A stretch of 64,000 nucleotides of DNA. Source: Cranoglanis bouderius. Its lineage: Eukaryota > Chordata > Actinopteri > Siluriformes > Cranoglanididae. This document shows, in pieces, positions 45,439 through 57,400 of this stretch (the stretch's first letter is position 1; each line of letters starts with the position of its first letter). The notes under the pieces are model-generated. The model was given only the letters and a program-made list of their open reading frames with translations, made no database searches and was not told the origin of the DNA. The position numbers were made by a program, and so were the translations under genes. Location: NCBI GenBank assembly GCA_023630585.1, contig CM042547.1, forward strand, positions 3,328,950-3,392,949. Reading direction: 5' to 3'.

Positions 45439-48400
45439 CTTCAGCCTCGTCAGACAAAGAGTAAGAGAGAATTATTGCAACGTATTATACAGCCCCCTCT
45501 GAAACTATTGGAACACCAAGGCCAATTCATTTGTTTGTACTATACACCAAAGACACTGGTTTATGAGACGAGTTTTCAGCTTTTATTTCCTGGTATTTAC
45601 ATCTAGATTTGTTAAACAACATAAAACATAGAGCCTTTTGTATCAGACCACTCAATTTTTCAGTGAGCAAAAGTATTGAAGTAAATTAAAGTAAATTAAA
45701 GTAAATAACACTTAATATTTGGTTGCATATCCCTTGCTTGCAATAACTGCATCAAGCCTGCGACTCATTAACATCACCAAACTGTTGGTTTCTTCTTTTG
45801 TGTTGCTTTTCCAGGCTTTTACCGCAGCCTCTTTCAGTTGTTATTGTTTCAGGGGGTTTCTCCCTTCAGTCTCCTCTTCAGGAGGTGAAATGCTGCTCAA
45901 TAGGGTTAAGGTCTGGTGATTGACTTGACCAGTCTAAAACCTTCCACTTTCCCTCCTGATAACGTTCTTTGTTTAGTTGGCACTGTGTTTTGGATCATTG
46001 TCTTGCTGCATGATGAATTTCCTCCCTATTAATTTGGTTCCATTTCTCTGTAAATATGCAGAAAAAATGTTCCTGTAAACTTCTGAATTCATTCTGCTGC
46101 TACCATCATCATTCTGCTGACTTACATCATCAGTAAAGATTAGTGAGCCTGTTCTAGAAGCAGCCATGCAAGCCCAAGCCATGACACTACCTCCACCATG
46201 TTTCACAGATGAGCTTGTATGTTTTGGATCATGAGCAGATCCTTTCTTTCTCCACACTTTGGCCTTTCCATCACTTTGGTAGAGGTTAATCTTGGTTCAA
46301 GAACTTTTGTGGCTCATCTCTGTATTTCTTTGCGAATTCCAACCTGGCTTTCTGATTCTTACTGCTGATGAGTGCTTGGCATCTTGTGGTATGGCCTCTA
46401 TATTTCTGCTCTCAAAGTCTTCTTCGAACAGAGTTATACCTTCACCCCTGCCCTGTGGAGGTTGTTGGTGATGTCACTGACTGTTGTTTTTGGGTTTTTC
46501 TTCACAGCACTCACAATGTTTCTGTCATCAGCTGTTGTTGTTTTCCTTGGCCGACCCATTCAGGGTCTGTTGCTCAGTACACCAGTGGTTTCTTTCTTTT
46601 TCAGGACATTCCAAATTGTTGTATTGGCTATGCCCAATGTTTGTGCAATGCCTCTGATTGATTTTCCCTCTTTTCTCAGCTTCAGAATGGCTTGCTTTTC
46701 TCCCATAGAAAGCTCTCTGATCTTCATGTCAGTCACGTGTTCCAATATTTCTGCTTGCCAACAGTTGGGTGGTCTCATACAAAATGTGCTGTGTTCCATG
46801 TCATTTAACACATCTACATATAAATACCAGGAAATAGAACCTGAAATTCTAAACTCTCTTCTCATATTCATGTTTTGATCTCAAACCCAAATGTTTTCAG
46901 TCTACGGGAAAAAAAAAAATTATTTGGCCTTGTTATTTCAAGCAAATGAAATTTGTATAAGGAATGGAAACAAGAAGTGTTACTGAAACAAAAAACTTGG
47001 AGTGGTGATTTAATAGATCTGCCACAGACAGAACATCACAAGCACATATGAATCAGTGACACTGTTGTCATTCATCCACACTGCCTTTGTGTAGTAAAAC
47101 ACAATTTGTAACTCTACACTTCTTTCCACTTTTAGCCTGTAACAGATCCACCCAGGTCCCTAAATGCATTTACTGTGTCAGGGGTGTAGAGTGGCCCTGT
47201 AATGAAAGAGATCGCACATACACGTAAACACATGCAGACGTCTGAACTAAATTCTTATCAGTCCATCTCTATGGGGTTTATGATTCAACATAATTCGATG
47301 CCAAACACAGACTCATAGAAATAACCGACAGAAACCAAAGGTCCTTCTCTTATCTTTAATCTAACATTGTTACATGGAAACAGTCAGGCAGAATGATTTC
47401 ACTGCGGCTGTGAAAGCTTGCAAAGGCAAAACTCTGTTATAAATGGTAGGTAATTTTTCTTTTTAATTTAATTTGTTTTACATACTAAGATGCATAAATG
47501 CATACAAAACTGATGTTAAATTTGAGACATTAGCAAGTATACTGTCACTCAACACTTAGTGGACGAAATTGTGAGGAAATCAGACAGGATCATGTGAAAC
47601 ATAACCACGTGTAGTATTGACGTGTGTATTCAAATATGGCTGCACAAAGGTGCTCTGTAATAATCTAAAAGCATATGTATATATTTTTGTTTTAAAATCC
47701 TCAGTGCTCTCAGATCATGAACGGAAATGTACATATACTGTATATGAGGACAAATCTGACGTTAAATTTGAGACTTACACTATATAAGTATATTGTTTCC
47801 CAACACTTAGGGGAAGGAATTGTGAAGAAATCAGACAGGATCATGTGAAACATAATCATGTGTAGTAGTGATGTGTGTATTCAAATATAGCTCTACAAAG
47901 GTGTTCTGTAATAATCTAAAAAAACATGTAAATATTTATGTTTTTAAACCCTCAGTGCTCTCAGATCATGAACAGAAATGTATGTATGTATGTATGTATG
48001 TTAATTAAATTAGTTACAACTTAATAATAATAATAATTGTATTATGTATATAATATAATAAATCACATGATATTTGGGCCAATATTAAATTCAGTAGATT
48101 AAGAAGCACAAAGCTGAGAATGTGTTAAATAAATATTTTGGTTATTTAAATAAATTATTTAAATCACTTTGTGACCTTTGTGACAACTATTGTGATATCA
48201 CAGTGCTGGTGTTAAATATGATAATAATTTGGTTGTTTTAAAATGAAACACAAAACAGGTAAACTGGTGTGTTACAAAAATAACACAAATACCATTTGTA
48301 TGCTATCTTACTTTAATGCCTGTTATATGTATAATATTTTATTTATATGCGGTTTGTACTGTCTAAAGAAATCCTCCACGTGATCAGCAGTAATCTGTTT

Positions 48401-51400
48401 TGGAGGGTATTCATACAAACTTTATACAAATTTTAGTAATCTGCTTTAAATTCTTCTAAATAGTAAAGTGTTTTCTACAAATGATGCTAAATAGCCACTA
48501 TATTGAAAATGACTATACCGCAGTAAATTTTAAGGCACATGAAAGAGACTGGCTAAGGTTAGTACTCGGTATACACAATACATCAACCCTTAATACAAAA
48601 GATCTTGGAACACAACAAGGAAACAAGAGACACCACAAATTATCCTGGCAAACAAAGGACCACATTCTTGTGTGGTAATGAGTCCATTAACATGTAATAG
48701 ATGTGATGAGGAAGTGGTGGATCTGGGGCAGGGCCATAGGTCAGTCAGTCCATTAAGGCCTGGAAATTCTAAAGGCTTTATAAAATTCTGCTTTATATTT
48801 TGTGTGTTCTAATATACAGAGTGTCCCAAAAGTCTCCATACATGGGGAAATTAACACGTTTTAACAAAATGTAATTTTCTTTACAAAACTATCCTTTACA
48901 TGATTGCCATTTCGTTGTAAACACACACAGAATCATCTCTCCCAACCTTGGCTCCCAGTTTGGCAGCAGGGTCTTGTGTGTGATGTGCTCGCCATGTTTC
49001 CTGTTAAAGTCCATTGCAATCTTGTGACAGCTTCCCGATCCAGCCATGAGAATGATTTCAATACGCTCTTCTTTTGTCAAAGGTATTCTTAAAGGCTGTC
49101 TGAGGAAACATAATAATATGAACTAAGTATGACAAATTTTGCAAGACATTTTGCTAAAAAGTGTTGATTTCCCCGATGTGTGGAGACTTTTGGTACACCC
49201 TGTAGAATTAAACATACACAATGTGTAAAAGTAGACTGAACTATAATGAATAACAGTAATTGAAAATATAGTACTGCGTACGTTTATGCATATAAAATGT
49301 GGAAAAGTAGTATGGATATAGTAGTATGGATGGGTGATATATAGGCTTAACACTGTATCACGATATTTCATGGTATTTTTGTGGTAACGATATAAATGAC
49401 TATATGAAAATAGTAACATTCAAAACACTATCTTTTTGGCTACAAGGCACATCGGCGTACAGTCTTGAGAGCAGTGCAAACACAAACATTGATCCAAAAA
49501 AAGTCAAACTTAATCCTGACCATCATCAAATACTATAAACTATACCAATTGAATAGGCTAAAAAATGGAATATGAATTTTATTCACTAATTAAAATTCCA
49601 GTGAAACTGCAAACACCAGTACTCGCAGGATTCATAATCTAACCCCAGGAAAAAAAAATGGAAATGTTGTAATAAAAATAACTAAATAAATAAATAAAAC
49701 TTCTGTAAAAGTGCATATAATGTTTAAATAGTGCATACTACTATGCTGCAAAATATCAAAACGGTATATAAACACAATAATGATTCAAATCAAGTACAAG
49801 TTTGAAGTGTAACCACGGATTCTGACTTTATTCTTAAACTACATACTAGAGTTGGAACTCTGCCTTTCGCCATGCTTGTTCTCGTTCCACGTGTGAGATG
49901 GAGATGTCATCAACTATATCATCAATATCACGGGATGACGAATTCTTATCATGGGGAGGAATTGTACCGGTATATCAAGGAACGATACGATATGGCACAG
50001 CCCTATATCCTATAGTAGTGATGTAATTTTTTAATTTTTTTTTGTCAGAGCACCCCATATATCTGGTAACTTTCCATATGCTCCATGAAATACAAGGACA
50101 TAAAACACTATACATTACATACATACATATATACATATATTTCACTCAAATGGGCTGAACTGCTGCCTTCTGTGCTTTTCTGTTTAAAGCAAAATCTCCA
50201 TAATGTACACATATCTCCACTTCCTATGGTTCTTCACTGCGGAATATAATAGTGTATAGGCATTTATAAATAATAAACATCGCATATTCATGAGAACGCT
50301 ACAAAATTTTTAACATTGCACTTATACAGTTCAACAGCCCATTCTGTTTATGACATTACCAGTAGTTCTGCACCCCAAAGCTGTATTCAGAGTATGAATA
50401 TAGTTCTGTATACTGAGATTTTCCTAATTAAGTGCATTTTAATTACATATGGCATTATGGTGGTGTAGTAGGTAACGTTGCTGTCTCACAGCTCCAGGGT
50501 CCCTGGTTCGATCCTGAGCTCGGGTTACTGTCTGTGCATGAGTGTGTGAGTGTGAGTGTGTGCGTGGTGCTCTGTCTTGAAGACAACAAAGTGAAAGTAT
50601 TGGAGTATTGGCCATCACAAGCCCTAACCTGAATCCTGTAGAAAAATTGAAAACGTGTCTGAGCAACTGACAAACCGGGCAGAGTTACACTAGTTCTGAA
50701 CAAAGTACTGTGAGAAGCTTGTGGAAGGCTACTCCAGGTGTTTGATTCAAGTTCATGCAAGGAAAGGCAACACCACCAAATACTAACAAGGTGTATGTAA
50801 ACTTATGACCCACTGAAAATCTGATAGTAAGTAAAAGCTGATAGTAAATCTCTTATCTTATTATTATTTTGAAATGACCTCTTATGGAAATAAAATACAC
50901 TGTAAATGACTTTGGAAATTGTGGAGCTGTGAGAATGTCTTTAGCCTAGGTGTATGTAAACATTTGAGCTCTGCTGTAACATTTAAGATGCATCATATAT
51001 TTATTTTTTTCTATATTTCCAACCATTTGCTCATGCATACTGTCAGTGGTTAAATTGTGATAGTCTGTTGTTGTTGTTTTTCTTGTTAGACAGGGCCCAC
51101 ATTTCATTATACCAGATGTGTTGAACATTAAGAAACCAGACTTGAAGTGTATTTGCTCAAAGTACAATAGATTTACCCACCCACTAGAGCTTTGAAACCT
51201 TGCTGTATTGTTCTTTCATGTGTCATTACATGAACAGACACAAACAGCATGAAAACCTATAAAAGCAAACGGCACTCGCAGGGGGGAAAAAATACGACAT
51301 AAAAAATGAAACCGTACTTTACAAGAGTGAATTAAGGAGGAACGTGACATACGTGTTGCTAGGGTAAAAAAAAAAAAAAAACCCCGCAAAAGGATGCGCC

Positions 51401-54400
51401 TATTATGATACAGTCTGTATTATGCATATCTAATTTGTGATGTGCGATCTGTCTCTATATAAAATACAGCTGTTTTTTTCTGTTTTGGTTTGAGAGAAGT
51501 AACAGATGTGTCCGGTGTGTCAGTGGATGAATTTGTCAGTTACTGATATGCACTTTCACCTTCATACCTTCACACTTCACTTACAATCACAAAATTAAAA
51601 TGGTCTTTTTCATCACATGATGATATCCATTTTCTCGCTTGCAGACCGGCGGCGGCCGGGTAAATTCCAGCCATTCCGCCGCCTGTTTGGGAGGAAGAGG
51701 AGGAGGGAGACAGAGCGAGGGTTTGAGGAAACCGAATTTAAACCCAGCCACTCCACCGGTGATGTGTGCAATGGGGTGGTCTCAGGCCCAGAGGAGTCCG
51801 ATCAGCATCTAAGGTTATAGATCTGGCAGGAATATTAGAAGTAAAAAAAAGAATAAAGTTATTGGGGAAAAAAAAAAAATACTGTTGTATTTTGTCATAT
51901 TTTGACTTTGGACTTTCAAAAAACATCAGTGTAAGGCTTTTTCCCCCTTAACTACTGATCTAGAATAAGTTTGACTTTTATATTTCACCCAATGACAGAG
52001 TAAATGCTACAAAATAATAGTTCACAAGTGAAATTCCAGCTTGCACATAAACAGTCGTACATTTTTGTATGTAATTTGCTTTGTTATAGAAACATTTAGA
52101 ACTAAACGTTTCTTAATCTGTATGTGTGTGAACATAGAGAGCTAAATCCACTGGGGTCTCGAGCTTTTTCACATGAGAGCATCTTCATCCCTGAGGATTC
52201 TGTAGAGAAGCCGTGCTCAGAACTGACCATGTCTCAAGAGAACGTCTCAGACAAAGTCAGGAACCTACAGGTAAGTGTATTTTAATGAAATATTCATTCT
52301 CTTATGCAGACGCATATGTGCAAACACATATTTTAACAAAGGTAAAGGCTTTTACAATAAGTAAGGAATGAAACAGCTCAGGACATGCTGTTACAGAAGA
52401 TAATCAATGACAGGATGGTTTGATGTGGCCAATGCGAAGAGGAGAATTTAAGTCTCTTTTCTCTCTCTCTGGATGTTAATAAGGCATAAAAATGCAGCTT
52501 GTCATGTTACCTAGAATGCAGAAAATGCAAAGTCTTCTGTACTGAAGACACTCTTATGGTGGAAAACTTACAAACCTTTGCAAAGTGCTGACACCTTCTC
52601 CTTCTTCAATGTTAAATAAACATCTGCATATATAAAGCTTTAATATCTACAATTTTCTTAATTCTCAAATCTGATTGGTCAGAAGGTGTTCATTAACAGT
52701 AGTGCCAAAGCCATGCTCACGCACTCACTTTCAGTAACTGCTTTATTGTTATCAGGTGGATCTGCAGCCTATCCCAGTAACAGCTGGGTTCAAGGCTGGA
52801 GAATTCACCCTGAATGGGATGCTATTCCATCGCAGGGCACCATTCATACACTCGTTCACACCTAGGGGCAATTTAGCTTACCCACTCTGCCTACTGGCAT
52901 GTTTTTTGGGAGGTGGGAGGAAACTGGAGAACCTGGAGGAAACCCATTTGGGCACGTGGAGAATATGCACAGACAGTAACCCAAGCTCAGGATCGAACCC
53001 AGGACCCTGGAGCTATGATTCAGCAATGCTACCTCCTTGTGCAACAGTGTCAGCTCCAAGGCTGTGCTGTTATATAAAATTAATTAATACCTTCTTACTA
53101 ATCAGATTTGAGTAGGAAATATACTTATTACTAATATTTTTATTATGTTCAAATTATAATCTAGCATCACTTACCTCATTTACCTCAATATAACTGAGCT
53201 CTGTACCCTGTGTTTAATTCTACAGAGGCAGATCGCTCATAATATAAAGTTTGGTCAGAAACCTCCCTCACTTAGAAAAAGTGAAGGAGATGAAGGTAGC
53301 TCAGATGAGGAAGAAGTACCAAGAAGTCCACTGCGGGTCCTGGCACAGGTGGAGCCAGAGCCACAGGAGACCGAAGCCAGGGAAAACGTAAGAAAAAAAA
53401 TATTTAGAAATTTTTAAAGAACCTTTAAAAGTCCTGTACAATATAAAATGACAGATTTTGATGAGAATGTACAGCTGTAAGACAGACTAATTGAACTGTG
53501 GTACACGATATGACCTAAGGTTTGCGGACACCTGACCATCACACCCACATGAACTTGAACTTCCATTCTAGTCCTCTTTGCTGTTATAATGACCTCCACG
53601 CTTCTGGGAAGGCTTTCCACTAGATTTTGGAGCATGGCTGTGGGGATTTGTGTTCGTTCCTCTACAAGACCATTAGTGAGATCAGGTACTGATGTTGGGT
53701 GAGGAGGTCTGGGGTGCAGTCAGTGTTCCAGTTCATCCTAAAGGTGTTCAGTGGGGTTGAGGTCAGGGCTCTGTGCAGGACACTCGAGTTTTTCTACTCC
53801 AATCTTGGCACACAATGTCTTCATGGACCACGGTTTGTGCACAGGGGCATCGTCATGCCGGAACAGGTTTGGGCCTCATGGTTCCGGTGAAGGAAAATTG
53901 TAATGCTACATCATACAGAGACATCCTATACAATTGTGTGCTTCCAACTTTGTGGCAACAGTTCGGGGACGAACCACATAGGGTTTGATGGTCAGGTGTC
54001 CACAAACTTTTGGCTATATAGTGTACAGTATATTGTCACTTTAAATCTACCTTTAATATTTACTTCTACACATGGATTATGAAAATATTTGAATGTCATT
54101 TCTTTTTACTATGACTCTTTTCTGTTTAATAATTAGGTTTCATCTGCTACCCATGATGTGGTTCACTATAGGACTCCTGTGAAGTCCCCTCGCACAAAGC
54201 GGGCTCCTCCCCCTGGTACAATCGAATCAATTAACCTAGATGCTGTTCCCCAGTCCGCTCCACGCTTGGACAACACTGCTGCCAAACATAAACTATCTGT
54301 CAAACCCAAAAACCAGCGAGTGTCCCGTAAGCACCGCAGATTTACACAGGTAAGGAAAAATTTTTTCTTTGACTGACACCTAGGACATTTGTGGACATCT

Positions 54401-57400
54401 TATAGTAACACTAGAGACTCAGATTCAGGGTGAGGCAAAATTTAATAACAGTTCCCATTTCAAAATATAATCACAATCCAAGAATCAATGTTGATAATGC
54501 AGGGAAAAGGGTAAATGAAAAACATCAAAACATGTAGCAAAACAATCAGAGGGCAATCCAAACTGCAAAATCCAAAGAACAGGCAGAGATCAAAAGACAA
54601 GAGACAAACTACTGGCAAGGCTTTGCAATAACTGAATGATGAACTCCATGATCTGCTTATATAGCATCAAACCAGGAAGCGACCTGGAAGTGAGGTGCAG
54701 CAGAGGTCACACTAATAGTCTGGAGAGCACATCTTCTGCTGGCAGGAAGGGGAAATGTCCTGAGTCATACTTACACTTTGTTGGTTTATCTGTTGCAAAA
54801 CTCATGTCTTTCTTTGTCAATTTAAGGAGTTTCTGGAAGTGGATATTTCAGCAGTTCTGCAGGAAGAGACAGACGTGCAGAAACTTGCAGAAGAAACAGG
54901 GGTTTGGAGAGAAGGGTATGTAAGAAGTCACTGGACCAGAGATGATCAAGAGCTTCCTGAAAAATCTAAGAAGCAGAGGCTTCATGAAGAGGAGCAGGAA
55001 CGTCTGGAGCTTCAGAGAATCCAGGAGCAAGAGAAACAGAGAAGGAGAGAAGAAGAAAGAAGAGCTGAGGAACTGAGACTGGAACAGGAGACAATGCGCA
55101 GAAAACAGGAAGAATGTCAGCGAAGGGAGGAAGAGGAGCGAAGGCAACGGGAAGAACACAGAAGGAAGGAAGAAGATGAAAGGAGAAAGAGGGAGGAGGA
55201 GCAACGCTTGAGGGAGGTTGAAGAGAGAAAGAGACGTGAGGAAGAAGAACGAAAAAAGAGAGAAGAAGAGAGAAGGAGAGCAGAGGAAGAAAGAAGAGAG
55301 CAGGAACTCATAGCAGAGCGCCTTTGCCTGGAGGAGGAGAGGAGAAAGAAAGAATTGGAGGAGCAGAAACGAAAAGCAGAGGAGGAGGCAGAAAAACGAA
55401 GGCGTTGGGAGTTAGAGGAAAAACAGCGCAGAGAAGAAGAAGCACATCTTTATGAGGAACAAAGAAGGCGACAAGAAGAAGAGGAGGCTGAGATGAAAAG
55501 ATTGGCTGATGAAAAGAAAAGGAAGGAAGAGGATAAAAGAAAGAGGCATCAAGAGGAGATGAGAGCTGCTGAGGAGCACTCCACATCCTCTGATCTAGAG
55601 TGGAAGAGGAAAGCAGAGGAGCTGCGATGGAGGGAGATGGAAGAGAGGCAAAGACCTTTCACTTTCAAAGTGTCCTCGGGTGAAAAGCAAATCCTATTTC
55701 AGAAGGTCAATCTAACACCAGTTACCCCAGTATCTGCTCAGCAGGGTGAAACAGCTGCTGAAATCAGGGAAGGCACTGCAGGAGTTCCTGATTCACCAAC
55801 TTTATCTTCATCCCTGTATGTTCCTCACACTGCTATATTAGTGACTGGAGCTCAGTTGTGTGGTACAGCAGTAAATATGGATCAGATAAAGGACACAGCC
55901 TGTAAGTCTCTGCTTGGTCTGTCTGAGGACAAAAATGCCTTTGGGACACCAGCAGGGAAGAACAAGACATCACCAGATCGCAAATCTGGAAAAACCAAAT
56001 CTTTAAACGAATCCTCTTTATCTGCAGACCAGTCTAGTGCTGCTGTCCTGGCAGAGTGGGCCAGTATTCGATCCAAGATTTTTAAAGGTGGCCTAGATGG
56101 AAAATACCAAGAACACCCCGACAGACAGGTGCAGAGCCGAACAACAAGTGAGGACATCAACGAGCCACCATTCTCTCACACCAGTCTCAGGAAGACCATG
56201 TCAGCAAGCGCTAAGTTTTCCATCACTCCAGCCAGAAAGAAGTTTGCAGACTCTAACAGAAATTCTGAGGTCTTTAGTCAAGAAGAGACAGAAGGAGGTA
56301 GGGGGGAACTACCATCTACAGATTCTGCTCCTAGCCAGCATCTCCATTCACCTTCCTCTGCCAGCAGAGGTCAAAATAAGGGAGGAAAGATGGTCCGTAT
56401 CTCAGACAGTACAGAAGAATGCAAGTTTGCCAAAGACCTCCCTTCCTTCCTGGTTCCAAGTCTGCCACATGGATCCCTGAAAGCTCCAACGTCTGAAACA
56501 GGACCCCTGAGCCAGGTGGAATCAGAGGACTCAAAGGAATATGGGGAACAGAGAGATCAGAGTGGTGATGAGAGGCCCTCACCATTTGGTATCAAACTAA
56601 GGAGGACCAACTACTCCCTTCGTTTTCATAGTGAGCAATCAACAGAGAAGAGGAAGAAAAGGTATAGTGCAGGTGACAATTTTGAAGGAGTACCAGTGCC
56701 CCTCACCTCTACTGACCAATACTCTGACACTTCTGCATTCTCTGAGAAGACCAGTATCACGACTCCGCTTGTAGAGAGTGGAAACAAATTCCAAGGAACC
56801 TCCAGTGTAGAGTCCCGCTCCAGGCCTGGAAGAAATCCTTCGTCTTCAGCATGTAACGAACGTGACAAACTCATCTCTAAGCCCCCAATTTATCAGAAAC
56901 CAGCCACATTTCCCAAACCATATGATGGTGCCACACCTCCACCTTCTCCCCTACCTAAACCTAGTAGAAGGACGTCTGGGGACATGCTCTCCCAGAGATC
57001 AGGTGGGCCAGAATTGGCAGCCTCTGAAGAGCACATTGATCAAAAGTTAGAGCCCTTAGAATCCATGCAGTGTCAGAGGAATGGTCAGGGGGATGATGAG
57101 CCAAAAGAAAAGAAGTCCTTCTTTCCATCCATCAGCATTCCATGGAGAGAGAAAACAGACCGAAAGGCTGAACTCATAAGGAGAGGCAAGTATAATCTCA
57201 CTTGTTACATGAATACTTAAATGTCATATGATCTTTAAATGTCTTGACACAAGCAAATACGTATGTTAAAATGTGTTACAATTACATTACATTCTATAAT
57301 AGCACATTATATACCAGCCAGAAGAGTACTGAATAATATGTCACTTCCATAAATGTGAGCATGATACAGAACATTGTTAAGGTAAATAAGTCTTTGCTTA

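Noticed and set aside
46372..46878. 168-codon plus-strand ORF
   Set aside because: Exact antisense of a Tc1 transposase region (helix-turn-helix on the minus strand), so a shadow.
54848..55586. Minus-strand ORFs opposite the CRACD helix
   Set aside because: Leu/Ser/Phe-rich complements of an E/R/K-rich coding exon.
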